A stretch of DNA of 64,000 nucleotides from Wuchereria bancrofti (taxonomy: Eukaryota; Nematoda; Chromadorea; Rhabditida; Onchocercidae). Every line of letters starts with the position of its first letter. The stretch's first letter is position 1. Shown here one piece after another: positions 1 through 17,900 of this stretch. The position numbers and the translations under genes are program-made. The DNA lies in contig SSBO01000009.1 of assembly GCA_005281725.1 (NCBI GenBank), positions 7,812,303 to 7,876,302 of the forward strand, in the 5' to 3' direction. Under the pieces are notes generated by a model. That model made no database searches and was not told the DNA's origin. It saw only the letters and a list, made by a program, of their open reading frames with translations.

Positions 1-4995
<4,995 letters not shown>

Positions 4996-5864
4996 ACGAA
5001 ATGAAAAAAAATATATATATATAACGCTGTTGTATATTACTCTGTTATTGTTTTGTTATCAATGTATTCCACGAAGTCATTAACAAGTAACTGAAATGTC
5101 AGTTAACAATTCTGCTCAGATACAGTTTCGGGTTTCATATTTCAAAAGTCCGAAATTGTGAATAGTGAATCGCACATTGATTTTTTCATGCCACTTTAAC
5201 TTTTGACTTGTTTGCTTCTGAAGGACAAAGAGTAAGAGCCGAAATGGGTAGATATAACGAGCTTTAGACAGTATTGCAACCGGTTAATGTGATTACTTCT
5301 ACATCTATGGATTAGATCTGATTCTGCAGTTAAAGGATGTCTGAGATTTTCCAGAAATTTTCGATAAATATCATCATTGTTATTTGATTTTTTGTGTTTA
5401 ACAATTGTTTCCTCAAATATTGTGCTGTTTTTATTTGAATTGGTTACACTGTCCTATAATGAATTTGTGTTTTACAGTGCATGTCTTAGCATAAAATTTA
5501 ATTTACTTTACATTCAATTATTCAAATGGGTTTAAAATTCTAGACAGATATTACATACTTTTCGAGGTGAGACTCGTTGTCAATTTTTAATGTTAGCAAA
5601 GTTTAGCTGAAGTTTTTAGGGACAATGATTGTTTCTAAACTTTGCTTAATGAGAGTTTAAGGATAGCCAATTAGATTACGAGCTCTTGCATATGTCTGTT
5701 GTTTTTGTTTCGTGATATTTGGTGATTGGTATAGAAGCTACACGTTATGGCCGTACTGTAAGCTGTCGTAGATATAAATGAGTTTAATATCTTTTGAGTT
5801 CCATTTGCTTTAGCAGACAAATGTTTTTCAGGTTGCACCTTGCTTATCCCGTTCTTATTTGACA
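4996..5864. other. Intergenic, 3' region of LIN-53-like gene and ISY1 upstream
   Basis: About 870 bases with no exon I can support. The 3' UTR of the upstream gene is expected here. The two flanking genes are on the same strand, so shared transcription is possible but not shown. Confidence 0.5.
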
Positions 5865-7502
5865 ATGGTAAGTATTCAGCTGCACAACTTTGAAAATCGT
5901 TTTGTTTAATCTTTGCATTTCACTGCCCTCGTGTTGGACAGCTTTGATTTTATGATGTTTAAGTATTGTAGTATTTCAGCATTTTCGTATTATATTGTTT
6001 TATTGTCCTGTCTTTAGCTCTTCCACAAAATGCAATTTGTTATTCCAAAAGTAATGATACTATAATAAAATATTAAAGTCTTTTATGTTATTTACTAGCT
6101 AATGTGATTGACTTAAGGCTCGAAATGCAGAGAAGGCAATGACCGCTTTAGCGCGATGGCGGCGGATGAAGGAAGAAGAGGAAAAAGGTCCGGTTGCCAA
6201 ACGACCGAGCGATGTGAATGAATGCACCACGCTAAGTACTCTTTGAACTTTAAAATAGTAGGTTTGATTTGCTGAGAAGAGCAAGGGTTCGTATTTCTTA
6301 ATTCCATGTTGTAACTGCTTTACAGATGATGCAGAAAGATACAGAAAGCAAGTAACGATGGAAATTGCCAAAAAAATAGCGTTGATACAAAATCCCGGCT
6401 TGGGCGAATTTAAAATTCGAGATTTGAATGACGAAATAAATAAATTGTTGCGAGTAAAATACGCTTGGGAAACAAGAATTAAGGAACTCGGAGGCCAGGA
6501 TTATAGGTATATTTATGTGTTTTAGAATATATTTTTTAAAAACTAATGCTTGAAATGGAGCTTTTTCGTTAGTCAATTTATTTAGAAGTGACACGATGAT
6601 ATATCTATTTGCTGCTTTTGTAGGAAGATAGCTCCCAGAGAGCTGGATCGAGAGGGACGTGAAGTAGCCGGTGGTAAAGGTTACAAATATTTTGGAGCTG
6701 CAAAAGATTTGCCTGGTGTTCGGGAGCTTTTCGAAAAAGTTGGCATCGATGAATCACGGAAAAATCGTATGGAATTGATCAAATTTTTGGATGCAGATTA
6801 TTATGGCTATATGGATGATGATGATGGTTTATTGGTACCGCTGGAAATGGATGCTGAAATTAAAGCTCGTTTACAAATCCAAAAGGTTGTGATCAGGTTT
6901 CTCTGTCATGCATTTAATATTTAGCATTCGAAATTCTACAGAAAGTTTTCTAGGACTGGGAGGAAAATAAAGATGTTTTGAAAACAAAGAAGGCATTCGA
7001 TGACGATGTGGATATATACAAAATTGATGATGTAAGTTAATCATGCATGAAGGAATTCATCTGAATTATTCAGATTATTTTCTTCGATTGTTAGGTTTAT
7101 TGTCACTCTGAGATAAATTCTGTTTTGAAATGTTTATTTTGGAATTTTGGTATCTTGAAACATCATTCTGCATCAATGGCACATTATTTTCAGTATTGCT
7201 AAAGACACTAATATATGTTACACGCAACTATTTCAGTTCAACTTTGTTGCAACCCAATTTAAGAGTTAATGCTTAAGTTTGCCTCTTATTCAGTCTTCAG
7301 TTATGCTGATAGCTAACTTTTACAGGACTCTGATGAGGAAGACATCGGCTCGAAACAGTCTGTACTGATAGGTGATGATGGGAAGAAAACGTTCATCCAG
7401 CATGTTGTTGTGCCATCACAAAAAGAAATCGAGAATCTCATTTTGGAAAGGAAGAAAGCACAACTTTTTGAAAAATATGTTGGAAACTCCTCAAGTTTGT
7501 AA
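5865..7502 (+). CDS. isy-1: Pre-mRNA splicing factor ISY1
   Basis: ISY1 is a component of the Prp19-associated spliceosome and acts in the nucleus in step-one catalysis. Exons are 5865-5867, 6118-6235, 6326-6506, 6624-6885, 6954-7031 and 7326-7502, giving 272 residues (human about 285). The first coding exon is only the ATG, followed by a perfect gtaagt donor. The next exon opens ARNAEKAMTALARWRRMKEE, the invariant ISY1 N-terminus, so the start is well supported. Further family motifs are GLGEFKIRDLNDEINKLLR, IKELGGQDY, GYKYFGAAKDLPGVRELFEK and YYGYMDDDDGLLVPLE. An acidic stretch (DDDVDIYKIDDDSDEED) precedes the C-terminal HVVVPSQKEIENLILERKK helix. The region after that is shorter than in vertebrates. 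Confidence 0.97.
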
Positions 7503-8755
7503 TAGTTACTACGTAATTTCCAAGTTATTTTGCCGCCGTATTCATGTTTCGTTTTACAGTTCTTGAACTGTAGGTCATTATATATTGCTGTTTTGTGGAA
7601 GTTTTGCTCAAGATTACTGGTAAGCTTATTATAGCAGTCTTGTGTGAGAGAATAGCGCGTTTTTATTGGAAAGCAGATTTGCTGTGTAGCATCACTGTTT
7701 TCTATTTTGTTTGCTTTCAAGTTTCGATGTTTATTCGTCGATTTTGAAATACTTGAAAGTTGAATAATGTCTCAACCGGTGATTTTGAAAAAAAAATGAA
7801 CTTGGACTTTTTGTGGTGATTTCCTAATTTCAGGGAATTCTATTCATCTGACTGTTCCGATGGTGTTGTTTCTTAATGTTAATATTCTCATATTTCTGGT
7901 TTTTGATTGTTATTTAATTAAGGTTGTGCAATTTTGCGAGGTTTTAGGCTTGATTCTCATTTTAGGATATTGTGATTCAAATAAAACGTGGAAAAATGGC
8001 TACTAATTAAGAAGCAAAAACATTACAAGTTAGTACGTGGTTATTCATTTTAAAATGTTCGTTAGCTCTATGAGAAAATAAATTCTGTAAACTGTAATGG
8101 TTTTTAAAGCTCAGGAGATAATATTTATTTTGGTTTTTTATAACTTTTTAAGGTCAAAGAAGTGCTGACTTTTCTTCCATCTTCAGACTACTCTGAAAAA
8201 GTGTGGAAGACATGAATTATAATGGAATTTGTGCTGTATATTTCTGGGTTGGATGATGGACTTCTGTAGTGCTACTAGGTGTAACTGTTGATTCTGTTTC
8301 CGTTTTTATTCCATTTTCCCAATTTTAGTATTGATTATAAGGAATCCCATTGCAATGTATTGTGCCTGTAATGAAAATGAAACTTGTTTAATTGTTATTT
8401 TATGCGTATTTCTACTGATCTTCAGATGTGAATGGATGATACGAATTCATGGGTGACCTTCTGTTGGAGGGAAATAAATTTCAGTTAACATTTAAGATCA
8501 GTGACGCTTTATCAGCTGAAAGAATTGGAGTATTGAAAAATATGTAATGTCAAAAAATGTATTGTTGAGCTGTCCAATTTTTCCATTGAAAATCGTTTAG
8601 TACTCTATAAGAAGATTGATTGCTGGTCAATCTATGTAATACTAATAAACATGGTATATTCGAGACTGGTGATAATGCAAGTAAAACATGCCTGGAACCA
8701 GTCTTAACATTTGTAATTCAAGCAGTTCTCATTCCTTGGATTTACTTGAACTGTA
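7503..8755. other. Convergent intergenic region
   Basis: This lies between the ends of ISY1 (+) and the SPEC3/Stum gene (-). It holds the 3' UTRs of both genes. An open frame at 7313-7720 on the minus strand is a shadow of the ISY1 last exon. I see no other gene. Confidence 0.6.
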
Positions 8756-10552
8756 TTATTTCTCTCCACTAATTGGTTGATGAGCTTCAACAAGTTTCCT
8801 CACATCTCGCCTATGTAGTATTGAGTCTTTGGTAATTGCTTCGATCGCTGCAGTTGCTACCGCTTCTTGCCGTCGTTGCACCAATGCATCGCGGTATTGT
8901 ACTATAAATATTATGTCTTTTGTATGAATTAACTCCTATTGTAATGGACCATGTGAAATGTTGATATTATCACTGAGATTATATCACAATAACAGTTGCA
9001 GCTATAATTGTAATTTTATCATATTATTTTATGAAAGATTAAAAGTGCTTGTTGATGATGATTTAAAGATTAAATTTACTTGAATGTATAATGATCAGGC
9101 CACCCCATGCAATTGACCAGAACCATCCAACGAAAAGAAAAGTTATCGTGAAGAATTGACTAATACCAACCAAAAAATTAACAAACAGTGTCACTAATTT
9201 ACGACCTTCTTTGAAATTTATTCTTGGTTGTCCCATACATAATGCACTGATTCCACTTAAAATTGTCCCTAAATAACTAAATATTATTTATTCAAACAAA
9301 AACATATATTCTAAAAATACCAATTGTATTGTTAAATTTTTCATTTAATAAATTTTACCTGAACCAGGAATGATAACATTAAAGAAGAGACAAAGCAGTG
9401 CAATCGGAATAGGAAGAAACGGTATAGCCTCATGCATAATTGTTATATCATTGGAGGGTATCTGTACTTTATCCGTTAAACGATGATCACAAACATCTGC
9501 AGCAACTTGTGCTTGTATTACAATATTTGACATATTGTACGAAGATCCCATTTGCTGCAATCGCTTCATGCTATTTAAAAGTAATAAACCTGAAAATGAA
9601 ATCTTATTTGTAATATTTTCTATAATATTTAATTACCTATTTCTATAACATTTAATTAATTCTCAACAATGTTTACAATTTTTAGATCATTCTTTTTATT
9701 TTTTTTCTTTCATCATAAAATATTTCAAATTTTTAGGAAAAAATGTTACATACAGAATTAGTCGTTGTATGTAGTATACCCTCATTTTGACCATAATGTA
9801 TGATACGTGGAAGTGCTTTTTGTACCGCTTTCCAACCTCGCAGTTTATCATTTTCTATTCGTCTATTACTTTCATCTGAAATTTTGAATAGTATTACTTT
9901 TAACAATTAGTGATTGATACTATATTACTTGTTTTTATGGTCTAGAATTTAATCTAGAAATTCAGTTGTTATAAGACTGGCATACGAGATAAGTAGAGCA
10001 AAAGTTAGAAATGAATTGTTGGTACATTTGCTTAAAAAAATGTAATATCAATGCAAATTGTAAATAAACATTAATGAAATAAAAAAATAATAACTTTCGG
10101 GAAATTTATAAAGTATATAGCTATAGTTAACATGAAAATATCACTCCAACAAATAACACAATACATCACTTTCAATTCAATTAACAATTTTCGATGCAAA
10201 AGTTATCTAATTTTATTTTACAATTAGTGCGACAGTCTATGACTTATTCAGAATAGTCGAAAGTACTTTGTCATCAAATGTATGCATTAAAAAACTAAGT
10301 AAATTTTAATTTTACCTTAAATTCACCTATGTGTTGTAATTGCATTAAACAAATACTAGTAATTAATTAACTTTAACTTTCAATGAGTAATTTTTTTTTA
10401 GAAAAAATCAGTTTTCTTCATTATGTCATGAAAGATAACAGTTACCTTTGTTTCTGGAATTAAAATTTTATAAAAATAAAATAAAGGGACTAACTGATAC
10501 TAAAAACTGAATTGCCACGATGAGATGTAATCAAATCGGTTTGTTGTCCCAT
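8756..10552 (-). CDS. SPEC3/Stum-family membrane protein
   Basis: The family (Pfam SPEC3; Drosophila Stum, needed for mechanosensory transduction in proprioceptive neurons) consists of small membrane proteins. Five exons on the minus strand are 10501-10552, 9780-9875, 9359-9589, 9080-9268 and 8756-8901. All phases close and give 237 residues. The hydrophobic core begins around residue 105 with AIPFLPIPIALLCLFFNVII, followed by PGSGTILSGISALCMGQPR, the hallmark loop. Two more hydrophobic segments follow (LVTLFVNFLVGISQFF and FLFVGWFWSIAWGGLIIIHS). A short charged tail (RDALVQRRQEAVATAAIEAI) ends the protein. The first exon (MGQQTDLITSHRGN) is inferred from an ATG, a fitting donor and phase, and is the least certain part. 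The gene is divergent from the acyltransferase gene at 11927. Confidence 0.88.
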
Positions 10553-11926
10553 TCTTACTTTCCAGTTGTTGTTTATTGTAGTTATGAAGATAAGTAAGCG
10601 TATCAAATGATCAAATAACTCTAATTCTCATAATTTTTGCTCCTTCATAGAGTTTCACTTTTATCAGCTTCAATGAATGCATACTTGGAGGATGGCATCA
10701 ATGATAAATATTCATCGCTTCTTATATCGTTATTTTATTGTATTATATCTCGACTTCAAATCAAAAGTTGAATCTTGACTTGTCTATTTCTAATCTAAAA
10801 AGAGATTTAAGATTTTAGCTACTAGTTTGAAGGCTTATCGACTGAGGCATAAATCTCTCAATATATATACATTACCTTAATCGAGCCAATCATTCTGCAA
10901 CACTATCGTATCGCTACCGAAATCTGATCACAATGTTTGGAAGTTGTAATGAAATAAATAATCAATAAAACTATACTAAAGCATTGCATATTTTGACCTC
11001 AATCTTAATTCTAAGAAGCTTTCTCTCAACTACAATAAAGCATTCCATTGCTTATAATAATAATATTATTATTATTATTTTGATATTGCTAAAACATATT
11101 TTCGGAAAAAATGAATAAAATAAGAAGCAAATGATTCAAGTGAGCAGTTATGGCCAAATAGCTAAAAGTTAAAAGCCTATAAGCTAACAATTACACATAA
11201 TTGCGTTCGAAATGGAAAATGCACAGGAAGTAGGGGAGGCTTTAGACTTGAATACTTAACAAATTTTATGGTAGTCCAAAAAAAAAAAAAAAGAAAAGGA
11301 GTAAAAAAGGATATTATCCGAAAATAACCATTGAAAGAGTTCAGTTTATCATGAAATAGAAAAAAAATCTCCACTGAGATAGATTTCCTGAATTAAAAGA
11401 AATACTTAATATGTTGGCTTAAGAAATTGACGAGAGAAAAAAGTAGAATGGACAAAATTTAATGCAGTAGAAAGTAATTACATCGAAAATTTACCAATAC
11501 CAGCATATTATAATAAAAATAATTATACATATAATTTATTTTTGATCAAGAAATGATTTGATCCAGAAGCTAAAAGAGTAAAAAGTTAAAACTGTAAAGC
11601 TAATATTAGTTAATAAAACTGAAAAGTTAAATTTTGAAATCTCTCTAATTGATAGAAAGACATTTATTTGATTCTGATAAAAAAATTTGAACAGTTATTT
11701 AATTGAAATTATCAAACATCAATAATCTCATTCAGACTAGAAAGGTTTCTAATTCCTGAAGATGATGGCATTACAAATACTTACTATCACTATCATTTGA
11801 AATTGAAAAGTTAATAATGGAATGAAAAGCACAAATCTCTCTAATTGATAAACAATTGTATTGTCTTTTTCTTTTTGTAAAAATTATTGTAAAAATGGAG
11901 CGGTCGATAGACTTTTGTTACTTATA
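10553..11926. other. Divergent intergenic region, likely promoters
   Basis: About 1.4 kb separates the starts of the Stum-like gene (-) and the NRF-6-like gene (+), so promoters of both should lie here. It is AT-rich, with a short (TAA/TTA) tract near 11057-11080 and runs of A. No coding exon is supported. Confidence 0.5.
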
Positions 11927-14900
11927 ATGAATGTGCAAATGGAGAAGGGTTGCTTGTACCGTACGATGTTTCCTATTTTATGTCTTGGCTTAATTATAAT
12001 AATTGGTGGATGTGAAACTGTTATTATACGAATTCCGGAATATACCATTCGGAATATATATGGCAATTCATTATTATTGCTTTTGGATTTTTGACTCATA
12101 TTATTATTTATGTCTGAGAAGTTGTTCACATTTTGAACACTTCAGAATTTCACTAATTTTATTAATTAAGTCAAATTGATTTTACTAATTTTTCTTGAAA
12201 GAAATATTTTAATCGTTTAAGTCGAAACTTAATTGAATATCTTAAATGAGGAAGGTTGTTGTCCGGAATGACTGGATCACTCTGGTGTCCTTGTAGTTGA
12301 GGTTAACATGTCAGACTATCATCTACAAATTTTGCATTTTTAGCAGATCAAGAAGCAATACGAAATGATTTTTTGCTACTTGAAGCACTTCTTTTCGATT
12401 TTCTCAATACATTCATGCGATCGATTGAAGTAATTCATATGAATCAATCATTTATCAAGCATTCCGGAAACAGAATTGATACCACAACTCCATTTAACGA
12501 AGGTATCAATCAGAACTTTTTACTTTTACTATTAAAATTCAATTCATTAATGATTAAATTTTCTAGAAACAGTTTCATTCTCAGAGAAATTCTGGTATTT
12601 GCTTCTTCCTACAAAATTGTTTTGAAGTGAATTAAAATAGTATGAAGCTTTTACTATTTGGAAACTATTCGAAGATAATTTTGAACACACAGTATCAGAT
12701 AATAGCTTTAAACAATTTCACTAAGTTCACAACTTTAATTACTGAATGCCGAAGACCAAAGATTGCCGAAAAGTTATCAGATTTACCGGAATTTATGTTC
12801 CATCTTTCTTTTTTGATTCCAATAACTTGTAAATTAACAATTTCCTCAACATTTATTTTGTCTATGAAAGTCATATTATTTCAGAAACAAAGATTGTCGA
12901 AGAGTTATCAAGCTTTTTTAAACGTCCATATTTTTCTACATTTATCAAAACAAATTTCAGTAAACCGACAAAAATAATTGGTATGTGTCGTGAAAAGAAA
13001 AATTATTCGTTTTTTCTTTTCATGAACTTTAAGAACTTTCTAATAATTTAAATAACTTATTAAGTCGATACTTATTGAAGTTATGAATACGTTAATGATC
13101 GAGTAACTATGAACGAATAATGAAACTTTCTGCTGGCTCAAAACAAAAGTTCTGCGTTGGCGTATCTAAATCAGTAGATGAATGGAATAAATTCAAAACA
13201 AAAATGCCATGATGAAATCTTAATTTTAAAAATTATGGTTAACATTGGCGATATAGGTTATCATCTGTTGTCTTAGTCTGTCTATCTTTTCAGTCTGATA
13301 TAATCTGTGATAACTTATAGATGAGATGGATGAATGCTTCAAGGATTTAGCTAAATTAATTGAATCCGTTGCGAATGCATTGTTGATGACCACTTACTGT
13401 CGTTTAACTAATCAAAATCAAACAAAAATAAAGCAATGTTTTGGTAACAACTTTCCCCTCATAAAAATTTTGGTTGCAAATGTGCAAATTTAGTATTCCT
13501 TCTTTTAAAGTATTTTTTTCAATTTCAAGTTAGTCCTTATCTTCAATTTCCAACTTTTATTTCCTTTTTCTGATTTATAATTAGGATCTGATTTTCGATT
13601 AAATTTTTATGCTAATAAAAATATGATTTTTGATGGATCTAATATACAGGGATCATTTTACATTAGCTCTTTCATTTCTGATTTGAAATTGAAAAGAGAA
13701 AGCGCTAAATACAATCGCAAAATACTTCTGTTCATGTATTTCTCAATTTTGACCACTTTAAACTTTAAAGCAATGTTTGTAGATGTTCATCTAGCATTTC
13801 ATGAACATTTATCACAAATTCTGGATGCTTGGGGTCGTCCATCTGCTGGCATCTATTCATCTGGCCCATTTTTTTGGCTTGGTGCTTATGATCAGTGTCA
13901 AAGTATATCAAACATAATGACCTTAAATCAGTCTGTACAATACTGTCGAGCTAATATTCAAATTGAAGCATATGGAATGCAACGACATCAAATACCTCTC
14001 TTTTACGGTTTGAAAATATTGTTAAAATTTAAAAAAGTTCAAATCTAAAATACATAATACTGAAAAAATGATACCGAAATAATTCTTAAAATTTTTGTAT
14101 TTTAAATCGTTGTAATTTCTATAATCTATAAAAAAAAAAACACAAAATAACATTATTTTCAGGAATGTGCTTGCCCGTTCGTTGTAATGAACGTTCCGTA
14201 AATGATATCTTTCCTATTTTCTCCTATTTTCTGGAGAAAACTTTCGGCATTCTTATTTCAGACAATTCAACTGTTGAATGCTTCAAACAAAAGGATTCAT
14301 TTTTTAAAAAACTTGGTATTCCACAGGTGTATTTTCCAAATCATTGCAAGTTTTTTTCATAAATTTTAAAAAATCATACGAATTAATAATCATTTTGCAG
14401 TGGACAGTTCTGGCTGTCCTTGCTTTTCTTGGTTTATTGGTGCTGTCTGGCACTTCAATCGATATCTATCGTAAACGACGCAGTCGAAAATATTCAGTCA
14501 ACAAAGGTATTTTATATTATCTTTAAAATTTAAAAATTGAACTAAACTTCATTTTGACATGTACTTATAAGCAGCAATACTCCTGCAATTATTTCATACT
14601 GACTGTTTTTACAGGTAGCTTTAAGGATCTTCAATAACAGTGTTCCATTTCTTCTATCTTTCATTTTTCGAAAAAATCATTAAGAATTGCACTTTTATTT
14701 CTTCGTATTTTTTAAATTTAAAAAAGGTGTTAACACAATAATAACAGTGAGACAACTAATCAATAATTCTCTAGAGAAAACCTCCTTGGATGGTTACCTG
14801 ATATTTTTACATTAGATATTTCGGAATAAGAGACAGGGTAACTGGAAAGTACTAATCACAATGAACAGTACTATTTAATTGGTAGGCCATCAGATATTTT

Positions 14901-17900
14901 GGTCTAAGATTTTAGATATTTTTTAATTTAAATTTCAAATTCTAATGAGTTGAAATCTTTTTTGAAAAATATTATATTGAATACATATGATAACAATGTT
15001 AACAATCTATCCCATATACTGTAAATTACAAAAGGTTACAGTATCATTCATCTCTTGTCTTCCATTTCTAACTTTTCCCTAATTTATTCATTTTTAACTC
15101 ATATTAGTAACTCGCCAGCACTTAAAAAAAATTCCAAATCAAATCGATGAGTGTTTAATTTTCAACAAATATCACAAAGCATAAGTAATAAAGCTAATTC
15201 AATAAAATATTGGTTCTAATCTGATAATTATTTTTGATGTATCGCATAAGAATTTGAAAATAAAAAATGAATAACTGAACTTCATTTCTTGCACAACTTG
15301 CAGAATTGTCCAGAAGCTGCAGTCATACGACAACACGTTTGGCCCCAAGCATTCCATCTCAGATGTCATCAGTCTACACGCCATACGCCCAAGATGACGC
15401 ATGCAGTTTCATATACAGTGATGCACCTTCACAGGCACTTACGTATAAAAGTGCGCCAGCTGTACGAAGAACACTAAAAAAATCGGCTTGTGTTGTTAAT
15501 AGCGTAAGCTTCTCATATCCAATTGTCGTATTCATTTTAAATTTTAATTTAGAGTAGACCATACGTCACTTACGTAAAAATATCGATTCATTAACATTTA
15601 TTTTACGTATACACTTTATCTAAGTGGTGTATCTGATACGATTCCTTGCTTTAAATTTAAATTCACTTCATCTAATTGAAGATGACACTTTATTATTGAC
15701 TTGATAACATTTTTAGCCATAACTACGTCATTTACGCATAATAAGAGTGATTGAAAAATAATGACTCACTTTCTGATGTCATGAAGCAATAAAATTTAGA
15801 TCCGGGCATTTAGCGTTTGTTCCACTTATCTTTATTTGACACGTCCGTGTAATCGACACCTGAATTCATTGTACGGTATTCGAGTATTAAGCGCTTTTTG
15901 GGTAATAATTTACAGTGAATTTCATACTTTCATATATAGATTTTTCACGTTTGGAAGAATTATCATCAAATATTAAAAGAAAATTGTAGTTTTTTGCCTT
16001 TTTTTATATCAGTGTGTAAGTATTTTACATTTTTAAATTAGTTCACTCTTTGAACATCAATATTTCTCAATCCACGGGAAAAACAAAAATCCTTAATGTT
16101 AGATCTAATATAATACTCCAAGATATCACAAATATTGCTCATATTGCTCACTCATATAAATTTAAATCCTACCATTTTATAAGTAATGGTTTTTCTCATG
16201 CTTTCTTTAAATCTATTATTGGATAAATAAATTTTACAGGTAAATTTGAAATTTACAAATAATCATTTCCAGGTAGTAATTGGTCACACACATTTATTTT
16301 CATTGGAATATATTGGTAATGTTCGACAACTATGGAATTTATTGAAAGCAAATGAGAACCTTTCTCAAATTATTTTTAATTCATCACTTTCTGTTGATTC
16401 ATTTTTACTAATATCCGCTACCGTGCTGGCATACAGAGTTCATCTACGTATCCTACAACAAAAGCAACGTAAAAGCAAATGTACAGCATTATCACCATCT
16501 GGATGGCTTATGCTTTGGTTTCATCGTTTCATGCGTTTAATACCCGCTTATCTTATCACATTTCTTATCATTTATCTCATCTTTCAACATATTGGTGATG
16601 GACCAATGTGGTCTCAACAAAATGGTTTGTTTTAAATTCTCTTCCGATTAGTTTATTGTGATGAGCTAGTAAACCTAGATTTAATTAAAGGAGTTTTTCT
16701 TTCTTCTTATTGTGTCCTAGTTTAATTACAGAAAGTAAATTCTTGTTGTAAATGGAAGTTTTAAGGTTTAAAATATGTTTAAAACTTCGAAAAAGGTCTA
16801 GAGAGTATCATTTTGTCCTATCAACAAAGTTCAAATTCTCATTGTTAGCAGCAGATCATATATAATTTTAACAAACTGTGATACAATAATTTAATCGTTG
16901 CATTCTATAGCAAATATTCATATAATCAAATTTGAACAATATGCTTTCTTTTAAAATACAGAAAATTGTAGGAATTTTCGGTGCACGATGTGATAGTAAT
17001 GATATTTGGCGACAATTGCTTTTTGTAAGCAATTTCTTTCCCAATGAATGTATGCCTTGGATGTGGTATCTTGCGTTAGATACACAATTTTATATGGTTA
17101 GACTTTTAAATTATACTTTCATAAAATTATCTTTTAACTTCCTCAATAAAATTTCTTTCAACTATATTTTCTTGCATGTTTCCATACATAATTTGCCAAT
17201 AATTGTTATTAAAAAAAAAAAAGAAAACATTTTCATTTCATTAGTATCATTAAGCACGCAATTTCTTTATTACAACTATCTCATACGATCATTTTATATG
17301 AACATTTTACATTTTTAATGCAACTATGAATATTTTAGATTATGAAAAATTTCAAATTTAAAGTTTTTTCGGTAAAAATAAAAATAAGCTTTTTTCAGCA
17401 AGAAAAGAAAAGTGTTTGATTAAATTTCACAACATAATAACAGAAAAAGTTTCGTTTTTTTAGTATAAAAAAGTTTGTTATAATTTTGCTTATTGCTTAA
17501 TCGTAATAATTAAATTAAAATATATTTATGCGAAATTCAAATCCATCTTTAGATAGCTCCAATTGTGTTGCTACTACTGCATACTGTACCAACAATTGCT
17601 GTCGCTTTAATTGTCATTGTCATAATATCATCAATTATCTATCGAGCTACTGTAATGATATTATTCAGGTCACTGTTACTGTTGAAGTACTGTATGATAA
17701 ATGATAGGATGGATAAAGTAGAAGATAGTAAATTAATAAAAATTACATTTTATACTTTTTAATTTCTTAAAGGTTAAAATATAACAATTCATTTAGCTAA
17801 TAACAAATGAATGAAATCCTATTAATTTCATTATTAGGTAAATCAATACTGATAAGTTCTCAAATAGATTTGTTCAGAAAAAGAAGATTTAGATTAATTT

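Noticed and set aside
7313..7720. 135-codon frame on - opposite ISY1
   Set aside because: It is largely antisense to the ISY1 last exon and its 3' UTR, with no family match.
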